Source of the DNA: Bacteroidia bacterium | Lineage (GTDB): Bacteria > Bacteroidota > Bacteroidia > B-17B0 > Aurantibacillaceae | Direction of reading: 5' to 3' | Length of the DNA stretch: 64,000 bases | Assembly: GCA_016787785.1 (NCBI GenBank) | Contig: JAEUTO010000008.1 | Span: 22,461-86,460 of the forward strand | Shown: positions 9,001 through 16,912 of the stretch, piece after piece | How the letters are laid out: each line of letters opens with the position of its first letter | Numbering within the stretch: position 1 is the stretch's first letter | Translations under genes and position numbers: made by a program | The notes under the pieces: model-generated | Told to the model about the DNA's origin: nothing | Database searches by the model: none | The model's input: the letters and a program-made list of their open reading frames with translations, nothing else

Positions 9001-9440
9001 TGGCAGAAGACGGCAGCGCCGAAGGAGGAAAAGATGGTATGGACTGCAGCTTATTATGCTTCGACTTTAAAGCTAAAATATTAGAATTTGCCTGCGCCAA
9101 CAACCCTGTTTTAATTGTGAGAAAAGGGGTTGCTATAGAGCCTGAAAGCGACAGGATGCCGGTAGGTAAATCTCCAAAGGAAACAACGCCGTTTACAAAT
9201 CATAAATTTAGTTTAGAAAGCGGTGATGTGATCTATGCCCTTACCGATGGATATGCAGATCAGTTTGGTGGTGAAAACGGAAAAAAATTGAAATACAAAT
9301 ATCTCAAACAATTGATATTAGACAATAATCATCTAGGTTTAAGCGAGCAGCAGCAGGTTTTAATGAATAATTTTGTTGCCTGGAAGCGCGACAATGAGCA
9401 GGTTGACGATGTTTGCATTGCAGGCATAAAAATTATTTAG
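6069..9440 (+). CDS. Two-component-regulator-type propeller / Y_Y_Y sensor fused to a SpoIIE/PP2C-type phosphatase
   Basis: The 1123-residue protein begins at TTG with a signal-like segment (YIILFILLWQQIVSQ). Residues 30-730 hold propeller blades of the kind seen in hybrid two-component sensors (NGFWLLADRGLGHYN, GRFWISTWGGGLALLN, NIWVNHGNGGVSVY). A Y_Y_Y domain covers about 732-813, one membrane helix about 815-836, then a charged coiled coil. The cytoplasmic SpoIIE/RsbU-like phosphatase runs from about 905 to the end, with GDFYW, ADSTGHGVPGAFMS, GMDCSLL and TDGYADQFGG providing the metal-binding acidic residues. No histidine kinase or receiver is present. The periplasmic module probably reads an outside ligand and controls Ser/Thr dephosphorylation, perhaps in an anti-sigma switch. 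A paralogous phosphatase lies near 45-46 kb. Confidence 0.9.
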   Translation: MKTKYIILFILLWQQIVSQKSFQPAFYNLDPEIFQAKNVRLIKKDNKNGFWLLADRGLGHYNGYYTRYYSYKENDKNSPLNKNLQNLFIAKNGVVWFGYANESAISCFDPETEKFTHYKSDSAKSGTFPHQGVLSEFYEDSQGRFWISTWGGGLALLNRKTGQFEQYLADEKRPKANGIPFNTVRGILEIEKDKFLVTFFEEKPKALPVIFDAAKKTFTPFQIEDCFKNLDKEMAETIKHCLTLAHYVYRDKSGVFWFGTYSGLICIDPNNKTAARISGKAFDNKFTSLENTRDYIIDDHNNLWTNTVNSGIMIVNLETKKAFYHKQLFNCETCVGSNLIGSFTKDNEDNIWVNHGNGGVSVYYPLRQEFRVKLWADLNLDFTNPSHQSIPVNQMLLRGKDKLYISNANGIAVYNYKTDSLLKPIQSSKKKALGGREKHILSFKIFNNNLFYQAITNELVPHVVKQNLKTREETSFKEDTLINSIFFYTDSLLPPMGIFGSTDNYKVYNEQLNKFEKLYIPEKSTAAEPYYSEILKNGKYFFGCGTRGFFTFDPRSKKSMKYSSEKQRDKPFADSTINAYYYDKTSTVWIACSNGIYSFDENTEEIKNWNNEIGINNLSILQIATDAKKDLWFASSKDLFNFNFKTKNLYKYTKDLGLNGDGFNHKRALAYIPVADDGNIFFATIKGLLMVNPSKLQVPQTAPRLSIYNVSINDSALSKNELNDFLNSNINLNWDKNFITFELNTNQVFTPTPNKFYYKLIGLEDKWIDNGPSNKIRFANLNDGTYQLQVKCINSYNIESEILTQKFVITQPFWKTWWFILLCILALFGAMILVIKHREKASELRKLQLEDTIKERTKEIMLQKEVIEEKQKELTDSIKYAQRIQNALLASKSILDKHLKNYFIYFNPKDIVSGDFYWATSMHDKFYLIIADSTGHGVPGAFMSLLNINFLNEAINEKNIQQPNLILDHVRQRLVQNLAEDGSAEGGKDGMDCSLLCFDFKAKILEFACANNPVLIVRKGVAIEPESDRMPVGKSPKETTPFTNHKFSLESGDVIYALTDGYADQFGGENGKKLKYKYLKQLILDNNHLGLSEQQQVLMNNFVAWKRDNEQVDDVCIAGIKII

Positions 9441-9867
9441 TACCGCGCCATTTTAAACAAGCAAATTTTAACCTACCCCGCAACAGATTTGTTAAACAAG
9501 AACTTATTTTAATTTTAAGAAAAGGGATATTTATTTATTTAGGCCCATTAAGATCATCAATACAAAAGCGAAAAGAATTTGATACGAAAGATGTTTAGAA
9601 AAGAACATTTCGTTAGCAGTGATAATTAAACGATTCATAAAGGGTTTTTTGAGATTTTTATACAGTTATAAATATCACTAATATGTTTTTAAAATACCAG
9701 CATTTTAACACTCTTAAATTGCCAATTTAGACAAATTAAAGTTTTTACCCCCTAAAAAACAGACCTGTTTAATGTAAAAAGCCTTGCAATACAACCGGTA
9801 TTTTCCTTCTTCACCCTCACTTTGGAGTACTTTAATATCAAATACTAAAACACAATCTGGGTTAAAG
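9441..9867. other. Intergenic stretch without recognisable gene
   Basis: This AT-rich spacer of more than 400 bases lies between convergent genes. A 61-codon frame starting inside the end of the phosphatase gene has no plausible start or family and is rejected. I see no tRNA-like cloverleaf and no strong hairpin until the terminator at its right end. Confidence 0.5.
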
Positions 9868-9870
9868 ACA

Positions 9871-9901
9871 AAAAAAACTCCCTCGTTTTGGGAGGGAGTT
9901 T
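9871..9901 (-). terminator. Rho-independent terminator for the 221-residue secreted protein gene
   Basis: A 10-bp stem AAACTCCCTC / GAGGGAGTTT with a short loop is followed on the minus strand by a run of T residues. It lies directly after the stop of the leftward gene. Confidence 0.85.
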
Positions 9902-9909
9902 AAAAAATT

Positions 9910-10575
9910 TTATTCTGTTTCTTCTTTTGGCGTATCACCAACTTTTTCAACTTCAACATCTGATTTAGTTGAAGCGCTGGCAGAAGGATAATAGGAATTG
10001 AATTCATTTACTGAATTGGCAACCTGTTCTTTTCTGAAAGTAAATTTATCAAGGTTCTCCCAGGTTGCAATTTGATCTTTTAAATAAGGTTTAATTTCTT
10101 TTTTATAGAATTTTGGATTAAGGCGTTTCATTTCGCGTAACTCTGCTGACGCCTGATCGGCTTTTGTATCCTGAATAAAATAAATACTCTCAATACCCGG
10201 TTGACCCATTACCTGACCATCAAATTTATATTCATAAAAACAAAGGCGTCCTTTTGAAAGATATTCTACATAAACTTCAGCATCTTCCAACGGCATTAGA
10301 ACAAAATTCCTACCATCAAAGCCATAACATTTTGCTTTTTTTGGACTGATAGCAACAACTTTTCCGGGTCCTTTTGCTTTAAAATTAAATCCTTTATAAA
10401 AATCAGCTTCGCCACCAATTGGATTGGATTGTACCTCGCCTTTAATTGTATCTCCCTTTAAATTACAGTAATAACCCGGTGTAAGCGTAGGAGCCATCTT
10501 TGGGTCTTTACCCTTTGGCTGTGCCATTATAACAGCTGTAGAAGCTATAAATAACGCTGAAAGCAATTTCTTCAT
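9910..10575 (-). CDS. Secreted protein of unknown function
   Basis: The 221-residue protein has a clear signal peptide (MKKLLSALFIASTAVIMAQ). The mature part is beta-rich, with GYYCNLKGDTIKGEV and later YEYKFDGQVMGQPGIESIYF, and it ends in an acidic tail. I recognise no enzyme motif. The opening resembles Bacteroidota proteins in which a 'G.i.l.nGDTi.G.I' segment marks a repeated beta unit, but I cannot name the family. The gene is a single transcription unit: a good promoter lies before it and a strong terminator after it. It is likely periplasmic or exported. Confidence 0.75.
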   Translation of the reverse strand: MKKLLSALFIASTAVIMAQPKGKDPKMAPTLTPGYYCNLKGDTIKGEVQSNPIGGEADFYKGFNFKAKGPGKVVAISPKKAKCYGFDGRNFVLMPLEDAEVYVEYLSKGRLCFYEYKFDGQVMGQPGIESIYFIQDTKADQASAELREMKRLNPKFYKKEIKPYLKDQIATWENLDKFTFRKEQVANSVNEFNSYYPSASASTKSDVEVEKVGDTPKEETE

Positions 10576-10598
10576 AATTTTAGATTTGTAATTAATAC

Positions 10599-10629
10599 CA
10601 AATATATTTATATATGCTTTAAACTCAAA
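10599..10629 (-). promoter_or_regulatory. Bacteroidota-type promoter of the 221-residue secreted protein gene
   Basis: Read on the minus strand, TTTG (10626-10629) is followed after 19 bases by TATATTTG (10599-10606). This matches the -33 TTTG / -7 TAnnTTTG consensus known in Bacteroidota. The expected start point lies about 15-18 bases before the ATG. Confidence 0.6.
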
Positions 10630-10675
10630 ATTTAAAGACTCATTTTATGATTTTTTAAAGTAATGGGTATAAAAA

Positions 10676-10702
10676 ATCCCCCAAAACAGCGTTTTGAGGG
10701 AT
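10676..10702 (-). terminator. Rho-independent terminator of clpP
   Basis: The stem ATCCCTCAAAAC / GTTTTGGGGGAT (minus strand, with one G-U pair) has a three-base loop and is followed by TTTTTT. It sits between the clpP stop and the promoter of the next leftward gene. Confidence 0.85.
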
Positions 10703-10719
10703 CTTAAGAGAAGTTATTG

Positions 10720-11391
10720 TTATTTTCTTTCTAGAACCTCATCTATCATACCGTAATCTTTAGCTTCCTGTGCTATCATCCAATAGTCACGATCGCTATC
10801 AGCCCATACTTTTTCATAGGTTTGTCCGCTATGTGTAGCAATGATATCGTACAATTCTTTCTTTAATTTCTGGATCTCGCGAGCAGTAATTTCTATGTCA
10901 CTTGCCTGCCCTTCGGCGCCGCCTAATGGTTGGTGGATCATAATACGTGCATGTTTTAATGCAGTACGTTTTCCTTTTGCTCCGGCACACTGTAACACGG
11001 CACCCATACTTGCAGCCATACCTGTACAAATAGTTGCTACATCCGGCTTAATGATCTGCATAGTATCATAAATACCTAATCCTGCATAAACAGATCCGCC
11101 GGGAGAGTTAACGTAGATCTGAATATCTTTTTTAGCATCAACGCTTTCTAAAAAAAGCAATTGCGCCTGAACGATATTAGCAACCTGGTCGTTAATACCT
11201 GTTCCTAAAAAGATGATACGGTCCATCATCAAACGCGAAAAAACGTCCATTTGCGCTACGTTAAGCTGGCGCTCTTCGATAATATATGGAGTTAAAGAAG
11301 ACTGGATACGTGAAGTATAACTATCATAAGTTAAACTATTAATGCCTACATGTTTTGTAGCATATTTTTTGAATTCATTATTGTCGAACAT
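10720..11391 (-). CDS. clpP: ATP-dependent Clp protease proteolytic subunit
   Basis: The 223-residue serine peptidase has the full ClpP triad: Ser128 in GMAASMG, His153 in IMIHQPLGG and Asp202 in SDRDYWM. VNSPGGSVYAGL near 94-105 forms the oxyanion-side strand. It assembles as a double heptamer that degrades proteins unfolded by ClpX or ClpA/C. The N-terminus carries about 25 residues ahead of the axial-loop region and is probably processed. clpX is not adjacent; the gene appears monocistronic with its own promoter and terminator. Identification is secure. Confidence 0.97.
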   Translation of the reverse strand: MFDNNEFKKYATKHVGINSLTYDSYTSRIQSSLTPYIIEERQLNVAQMDVFSRLMMDRIIFLGTGINDQVANIVQAQLLFLESVDAKKDIQIYVNSPGGSVYAGLGIYDTMQIIKPDVATICTGMAASMGAVLQCAGAKGKRTALKHARIMIHQPLGGAEGQASDIEITAREIQKLKKELYDIIATHSGQTYEKVWADSDRDYWMIAQEAKDYGMIDEVLERK

Positions 11392-11413
11392 AATTTTAAA
11401 TTTTTAATTAAAC

Positions 11414-11445
11414 CAAATGTAGTGTTTGGATGTTGTTCTTTCAAA
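11414..11445 (-). promoter_or_regulatory. Bacteroidota-type promoter of clpP
   Basis: On the minus strand TTTG (11442-11445) and TACATTTG (11414-11421) are separated by 20 bases, matching the -33/-7 consensus of the Bacteroidota primary sigma factor. The predicted 5' leader is about 15 bases. Confidence 0.6.
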
Positions 11446-11610
11446 TAATGTGCAAAATTTTATTAACGCTAAATTGTCATGTATTGGGCTTTTTGAACAA
11501 AGCAGTAAAATTGAGAAGAATTTATCCATTGATTAACTTTTAGCTGTTATTAAGTTAATTGATAATGAGATAATTAAGCCTAAAAAAATGCAAATTTTGC
11601 AGTATAAATC

Positions 11611-12462
11611 GTGAAAGACAGTTATTGTATATTAAACGGTCATTTGATCAGCATTTACGAACCAAGTGTTGCGTTCAACAACCGCGCCTTCAGGTATGGC
11701 GACGCTTTGTTTGAGAGTATACGTTTTTGCAACAACAAGGTAATGTTCTTACGCGACCATATTACGCGTTTAAAATTAGGCATGACAGTTTTGCGCATGA
11801 ACCTGCCAGCCGAATTTAATACCGAGAACATTAACGAGCTAATAATGCAATTATTAAAACATAATACGCATGCGCCAAATGCCAGAATAAGGTTAACGGT
11901 TTTTAGAAATGAAGGTGGTTATTATACACCCGAAACAAATGATATTTCATTTTTAATCGAAAGCGAGGAAATTGAAGGCCCTTACGAATTAAATCAAAAA
12001 GGTTTTTGGGTGGATGTTTATTCTGATCTGAAAAAACCCATAAACAAATTATCCAACTTAAAAACAGCAAATGCTTTGTTTTACGTAATGGCCGGTTTGG
12101 CAAAACAAAGTATGAAGCTGGATGAATGCTTTTTAATTAACGATACCGGAACAATTTGCGAAAGCATAAGTTCCAATATTTTTATTGTGAAGAATGGCAC
12201 CATTTACACACCGCCTTTAAGTGAAGGTTGCGTAGCGGGTATTATGCGCAAACAAATAATGAACTTAGCTACACAAAATAAAATTCTAACGTTTGAAAGC
12301 CCTGTTACTATTAACACGCTAATGAACGGTGATGAAGTTTTTTTAACTAACAGCATTAAAGGCATACAATGGGTGGGCCAGTTCAAACAAAAATATTACA
12401 CTAATAAATTTGCACAATTATTTACAGATAAACTAAACCAACTTACAACAGCCATACAATAA
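11611..12462 (+). CDS. Class IV PLP-dependent aminotransferase (branched-chain aminotransferase / aminodeoxychorismate lyase-like)
   Basis: The 283-residue protein starts at GTG. Fold-type IV landmarks are YGDALFESIR (29-38), the PLP lysine Lys151 in SNLKTANAL, Glu184 in ESISSNIF, which contacts the pyridine nitrogen, and PPLSEGCVAGIMR (201-213). The family includes IlvE, D-amino-acid aminotransferase and PabC, and the sequence alone does not separate these. The SNIF and GxxAGIMR motifs lean toward PabC/IlvE-like enzymes. The YbjN-like gene begins one base after its stop, so the two are probably co-transcribed. Confidence 0.85.
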   Translation: MKDSYCILNGHLISIYEPSVAFNNRAFRYGDALFESIRFCNNKVMFLRDHITRLKLGMTVLRMNLPAEFNTENINELIMQLLKHNTHAPNARIRLTVFRNEGGYYTPETNDISFLIESEEIEGPYELNQKGFWVDVYSDLKKPINKLSNLKTANALFYVMAGLAKQSMKLDECFLINDTGTICESISSNIFIVKNGTIYTPPLSEGCVAGIMRKQIMNLATQNKILTFESPVTINTLMNGDEVFLTNSIKGIQWVGQFKQKYYTNKFAQLFTDKLNQLTTAIQ

Positions 12463-12463
12463 T

Positions 12464-12856
12464 ATGTACCAACAAATTATAGGCGTTATTGAAGCCACAC
12501 TTAAGACCCTTGGCATAAACGCCACTGAAGCAAAGGTAAATGAAGGACAGTATAACATCAGCAAAGATAAAAGCACAGAAGTGTTGCTGGATGTGTGGGA
12601 AGAAAATGAACGTGTGTTCTTTCAGGCCTTAAGCCCGGTAACAAAGTTACAAGATCCAAAAAAAGCAGAAGTATTAATGATGTTGCTTGAAGAGAATCAT
12701 GGTTTGGTAGAAGCTTCATTTACAATAGCCAAAGATGATATCATTATAAAAGAAACCATTGAGTGTTCGGCCTTCTTTAATCAGGAAAGAGCCATTGCTA
12801 CTATATCGCGTATTGCTTTTTATTCGGAGACATACAGGAAGAAGTGGGAAATGTAG
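12464..12856 (+). CDS. YbjN-like small protein
   Basis: The 130-residue acidic protein has an alpha/beta pattern (STEVLLDVWEENERVFFQALSPV, then EENHGLVEASFTIAKDDIIIKETI) resembling YbjN/type III secretion chaperone-fold proteins of Bacteroidota. There is no signal peptide or membrane helix. It directly follows the class IV aminotransferase and probably shares its mRNA. A role as chaperone or adaptor is only inference from the fold class. Confidence 0.6.
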   Translation: MYQQIIGVIEATLKTLGINATEAKVNEGQYNISKDKSTEVLLDVWEENERVFFQALSPVTKLQDPKKAEVLMMLLEENHGLVEASFTIAKDDIIIKETIECSAFFNQERAIATISRIAFYSETYRKKWEM

Positions 12857-12873
12857 TAGGGTTTTAGGATTTA

Positions 12874-12899
12874 TGACATAAGATTTAAGACTTATGTCA
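12874..12899. terminator. Hairpin between convergent genes, possible bidirectional terminator
   Basis: TGACATAAG and CTTATGTCA form a perfect 9-bp stem around an 8-base loop. The right arm contains the stop codon of the leftward glycosyltransferase gene. No long T tract follows on either strand, so termination is uncertain; it may instead be a small palindromic repeat. Confidence 0.4.
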
Positions 12900-14207
12900 A
12901 GAAATTTTTTCTAACAATTTACATAATTCCTTCGTCAATTCTTTACGGCTGTATTTATTTACCTCGACCTCTTTAGCTTCTGTTACTTTGCCATTAAAGT
13001 AAGCAAGAATATTTTTTTCCAGAGTTACCTCATCGTTAAAATCACTTATCAAACCTGTATTGGTCTCGTTAATAATTTTTGCAAGATCGCCATCTACAGG
13101 ACCAATTGCCAATATGGGGACTTTGGCAGACATGTATTCAAAAAATTTACCGGTTAAAATACCCTTTGCATTTTTGGTATTGTTAACCAACAATAACAAT
13201 AATTTAGAGCGCTGCTGCTCTTCTATTACTTTATTGTGTGGCAAATATTCTATTTTATTTACGAATTGAGTCAAACCAAATTGTTCAATTTGCTCTTTTA
13301 CATAAATATCAATTTTACCAACTAATTTAATTTCTAATTGCTTTCTAAGATCTGAATTCTCAGTTATTATTTTTTTCAAAACCTTCCACAACACCTGCGG
13401 ATTGCGATCCTTAACTAAAGTACCAATATGGGCAATACTAAATTTTTTATCTTTATTGATAGCTCCGGTTTGCAGATCTTCCGTATCAAAACCGTTGGTA
13501 ATTACTTTAAATTTATCAAGATCCTTTCCTCCGGCCGTCTTATACATTTCCAAGAACTCATCGCTCATGGTTTGGCCAACACTTAAAACAATATTGGCAT
13601 TTTGCAGAACTGATAATTCTTGTTTGTGATGTTTGGCATCTGCACTCTTACTCAACATTAATTTTTCATAAAAATCGATGTTGGTCCATGGGTCACGAAA
13701 ATCAGCGATCCACTTTAAATTGTTGTGTTTTTGTTTTAAGCCTAAGGCAATTAAATGCATAGAGTGCGGCGGCCCGCTGCTAATAACAAGATCAATAGCG
13801 TTCTTTTGAATGTATTCGCTCAGATATTTTATACTTGGTTTTATCCAGTATTTACGTGCGTCAGGAATAAAAAAATTCCCTCTTATCCACACGCTTATTT
13901 TTTCGGTTAGGCCGGCCTTTTTATTCTCGCTCAAAAAAGAAGCATTTATTTTATCATCTTTTTTTCTGCCGATAAATTTTTTGTAGAAGTCATAGGGTTC
14001 CCAGATAGGCGTCTTTAAAACCGTTGTTCCCTTCGGTATATCTTTTTGAAGACTATCATCTATCACCGGCATCTCACCGTTCTCGGCTGTGTAAACAACA
14101 GGCTCAAAACCAAACTCGCGCATGTACTTTACAAATTTAAGCCAGCGTTGTACACCTGCCCCACCACTTGGCGGCCAATAATAAGTAAGAATAAGTACCT
14201 TCTTCAT
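12897..14207 (-). CDS. Family 4-type glycosyltransferase (GT-B fold)
   Basis: The 436-residue protein opens with YYWPPSGGAGVQRWLKFVK (9-27), the N-terminal glycine-rich loop of GT4-type transferases. The C-terminal half shows SIAHIGTLVKDRNP and a later KFFEYMSAKVPILAIGP segment, where the nucleotide-sugar-binding Glu normally lies. It likely adds a sugar to a lipid or polysaccharide carrier at the inner face of the membrane. No other polysaccharide genes are adjacent, so the pathway is unknown. Family membership is well supported; donor and acceptor are not predictable. Confidence 0.85.
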   Translation of the reverse strand: MKKVLILTYYWPPSGGAGVQRWLKFVKYMREFGFEPVVYTAENGEMPVIDDSLQKDIPKGTTVLKTPIWEPYDFYKKFIGRKKDDKINASFLSENKKAGLTEKISVWIRGNFFIPDARKYWIKPSIKYLSEYIQKNAIDLVISSGPPHSMHLIALGLKQKHNNLKWIADFRDPWTNIDFYEKLMLSKSADAKHHKQELSVLQNANIVLSVGQTMSDEFLEMYKTAGGKDLDKFKVITNGFDTEDLQTGAINKDKKFSIAHIGTLVKDRNPQVLWKVLKKIITENSDLRKQLEIKLVGKIDIYVKEQIEQFGLTQFVNKIEYLPHNKVIEEQQRSKLLLLLVNNTKNAKGILTGKFFEYMSAKVPILAIGPVDGDLAKIINETNTGLISDFNDEVTLEKNILAYFNGKVTEAKEVEVNKYSRKELTKELCKLLEKIS

Positions 14208-14242
14208 TTAGTAATGTAAAACTACAAATATTATTCTAATGA

Positions 14243-14274
14243 AAATAGCCGCAATCTTTGGATCGCGGCTATTT
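14243..14274 (-). terminator. Rho-independent terminator after the BNR-repeat T9SS protein gene
   Basis: AAATAGCCGC / GCGGCTATTT form a perfect 10-bp stem with a 12-base loop, just downstream of the leftward gene stop. The following T tract is short on the minus strand. Confidence 0.7.
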
Positions 14275-14294
14275 AAACAAATGATTAAGCTAAA

Positions 14295-16826
14295 TTATTT
14301 TGCGACAACGAATTTTTTGGTTGACACAACTTGCCCCTCCTGCGAAATTTTTGCAAGATACACCCCATTAGCAAAAGCAGAAACATCGATTGTTGTATTG
14401 CTTTCTGTTTTGTTTAAGGTTGTTTTTGAAACCAATCTTCCTGTAAGATCAAATACCTCAACCATATCAAATTTGCCATTTAATTTAGAATCAACTGTTA
14501 TCTGGCCCGAAGTTGGGTTAGGGAAGAGATCAATGCCATCCACGGCTGCATTTTTAAATTCAAAATTACCGGTTGGTAATAAGCTTCCAACTTTCATACC
14601 ATTTCCAAAACTGGTAACCCACATTTCGTTTTGGTTAAATGGATTAAAGAATACGCGCTCGGGCTGTTGAAATGGATAACTTTGTACAATTGAAAAAGTT
14701 GGCGTTGCAGCATTGATATTATTTGATTGCCATAAGCCCTGCCCTTCTGTAGTTAAGAAAACCTGACTGGCATTTGCCGGATTAAAAGTTACTGAAGTAA
14801 CACGGTCTAATATTGTTCCGGTTAATTTTGTCCATGCTAAACCTTTATTTGTTGTTTTGTAAAGACCACCTAAACCATTTGGTGGGCCACCCCAACCACT
14901 AAACACACAAACGTACCAGGTGCTCTGTGTAGGATCGTTAGGGTCGAGTACAATGTCTTTTGTCCAATAATACATACCTGTGTGCGAAAGATCTGTCCAA
15001 CTGTTTAAAGCAGGATCGTAAATAAATACGCCAGAGCTTGCGGTAAATGCGCCTGCACCCGTTCTGCGACCTGAATAAGTGGCCACCAATTTTCCATCAT
15101 TTAACACTACTAAACTTGCAGGATGTTTTTCGGTACGGGGCGGATTTGGCAATAAGGTCCAGTTAGATGTTGCCAGATTTTGTAGGTCGCTTGTAACATA
15201 AACGCCTCCTGTACCGGTGCCACCGCTATAATGAATTACGCTAGCGTACGCGCGGTTAGGGTTATTTGGATCCAGCGCAACCCAAAAAACAGGGTGATTA
15301 AATATTTTTAAATTTTGCCACGATGCGCCGTTCGTAGTTGAATAAATTATTTTTCCGTTAGCATCTGTTGCATCAAGGATATTGTCTTGTAAACGCGTAC
15401 TCTGATACATGTCGTGGATGTTTGATGTTCCGGCATACAGCGTACCGTTAGTAGGATGTTTTGCGATACGATACATTGAATTAGCAGTGTGACCTGTGTA
15501 ATTGAACGACCATGAGGTTCCTGCATCTGTACTTCTTATGCCACGAATATCAGAAAAACAGGCAAACATATTATTAGCGTTCATCCATTCAACCTGCCAG
15601 CAAGTTGTATTTTCTATACCAACGCTTTGATAACTTGTGTTTGGAGGTGTAGTTGCATTTGCAGGATGTTGGCCTGTTGGATCAACATAGGCCTGCGACC
15701 AGCCAGTACCGCCATTATTTGTTTTATGTACAAAACCAAAATCTCCAAAGATCACGCTTTGCGAATTGTTAGGCGCAACAGCTAAACCAAACGGACACTC
15801 GCCGTAGCTCCAGGGACGATCACCACCTTGCCCACTCCAACCCGTGATGATATTTTGATTTGTTGTTGTGTTAAAAACGTGCGACCAACCTGTTCCTGCG
15901 TTGGTTGTTTTTAAAACATCAGGATAAGAACTGCTATTACTTCCTGCAAGATAAACTGTATTAATATCGTTACCCGCCATACCAACAAACATCGGGAAAT
16001 CGGTTGTTAAATTTATACCTGTCATTTTTGGAACCCAATTTCCTGCACCATAATCTACCGCATAAACACCTTTTGCAAATTGGTAATAATCAGAACCTAC
16101 AATGCCAACGTAAATATCTGCCACATTAGCTGTAATGCAAAAAAAACGAGTGGTTGGTCCAACCTTAGCACCTGCAAAAGACCAGATCCTTTCTGTGGCT
16201 GGCAAACCCGTAATAGCAACTGTACTAAAAGAAGTTCCTCCGTTTGTAGAAACTAAAACACCATCATTTGTTCCTATGTAAATATTATTGCCGTCAAAAA
16301 AAACACCACCTACAACATTTCCTGCTCCGGTATTTGTAGCAGTGTGAATGCTTGTAAAAGTATTTCCTCCATTTCCTGAAAAATAAATATTGCCGTAATA
16401 AGAAATAATTACCCGTTGTGGATTATTGTAATCTGCATCAATACTAAAAGTTTCTTCGGTGTTATTTGGGTTTCCTGGCAGCACAGTCCACGTAACACCA
16501 TTATCAGTGCTTTTCATTGGTTGCACCATATTGTTAGCGTAACTAATTGAATAAAGCAGACCCACGCTTGATGTAAAACAAACTTTTGAGTTATGTCCGC
16601 CAATTAGCTGTTGAAAATTTACCTGACTATAGGATGCACCAAAATTGGTGGTGTGAAAAAGCTCACCCATATCACATGAAATATAATATTCGTTGTTGTT
16701 TGCAGGGTTAATGGCACATGCAAAAAGCGCCCCACCACCGCCAATACCTCTTGATGCAAAAGAAGCCGGTTGAGCAATTGATAAATAACCAAGGGCGATA
16801 AATAATAGACTAAATATTTTTTTCAT
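14295..16826 (-). CDS. Large secreted BNR/sortilin-like beta-propeller protein with T9SS type A sorting domain
   Basis: The 843-residue protein has a signal peptide (to about residue 18, SIAQ). Many Asp-box/BNR-like turns follow, for example STDNGVTWTV, STNGGTSFST, KTNNGGTGWSQAY, STDAGTSWSF and TTNKGLAWTKL, arranged over about 30-750. They form one or two beta-propellers like those of sialidase-, xyloglucanase- and VPS10-type proteins. The last 75 residues (DLFPNPTSGQITVDS, GVYLAKIS, KKFVVAK) are a T9SS sorting domain. No catalytic set typical of a glycosidase could be picked out by eye, so it may be a binding or hydrolytic surface protein. Confidence 0.85.
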   Translation of the reverse strand: MKKIFSLLFIALGYLSIAQPASFASRGIGGGGALFACAINPANNNEYYISCDMGELFHTTNFGASYSQVNFQQLIGGHNSKVCFTSSVGLLYSISYANNMVQPMKSTDNGVTWTVLPGNPNNTEETFSIDADYNNPQRVIISYYGNIYFSGNGGNTFTSIHTATNTGAGNVVGGVFFDGNNIYIGTNDGVLVSTNGGTSFSTVAITGLPATERIWSFAGAKVGPTTRFFCITANVADIYVGIVGSDYYQFAKGVYAVDYGAGNWVPKMTGINLTTDFPMFVGMAGNDINTVYLAGSNSSSYPDVLKTTNAGTGWSHVFNTTTNQNIITGWSGQGGDRPWSYGECPFGLAVAPNNSQSVIFGDFGFVHKTNNGGTGWSQAYVDPTGQHPANATTPPNTSYQSVGIENTTCWQVEWMNANNMFACFSDIRGIRSTDAGTSWSFNYTGHTANSMYRIAKHPTNGTLYAGTSNIHDMYQSTRLQDNILDATDANGKIIYSTTNGASWQNLKIFNHPVFWVALDPNNPNRAYASVIHYSGGTGTGGVYVTSDLQNLATSNWTLLPNPPRTEKHPASLVVLNDGKLVATYSGRRTGAGAFTASSGVFIYDPALNSWTDLSHTGMYYWTKDIVLDPNDPTQSTWYVCVFSGWGGPPNGLGGLYKTTNKGLAWTKLTGTILDRVTSVTFNPANASQVFLTTEGQGLWQSNNINAATPTFSIVQSYPFQQPERVFFNPFNQNEMWVTSFGNGMKVGSLLPTGNFEFKNAAVDGIDLFPNPTSGQITVDSKLNGKFDMVEVFDLTGRLVSKTTLNKTESNTTIDVSAFANGVYLAKISQEGQVVSTKKFVVAK

Positions 16827-16912
16827 AGCTTTTGGGTTTTAGTTACTATGAAGTTACTAAATAAATTTAGATTTTAAAATAAAAGGCCATGAAATGCGAA
16901 ATTTGTTGAAAA

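Noticed and set aside
9413..9598. 61-codon frame overlapping the end of the propeller-phosphatase gene
   Set aside because: No family resemblance, and it starts within another gene.
11392..11610. tRNA or small RNA between clpP and the aminotransferase
   Set aside because: No cloverleaf or strong hairpin is visible, only the clpP promoter and AT-rich sequence.
14239..14670. 143-codon frame opposite the BNR-repeat T9SS gene
   Set aside because: It is antisense to the sorting domain and contains the terminator hairpin; it shows no protein-like pattern.
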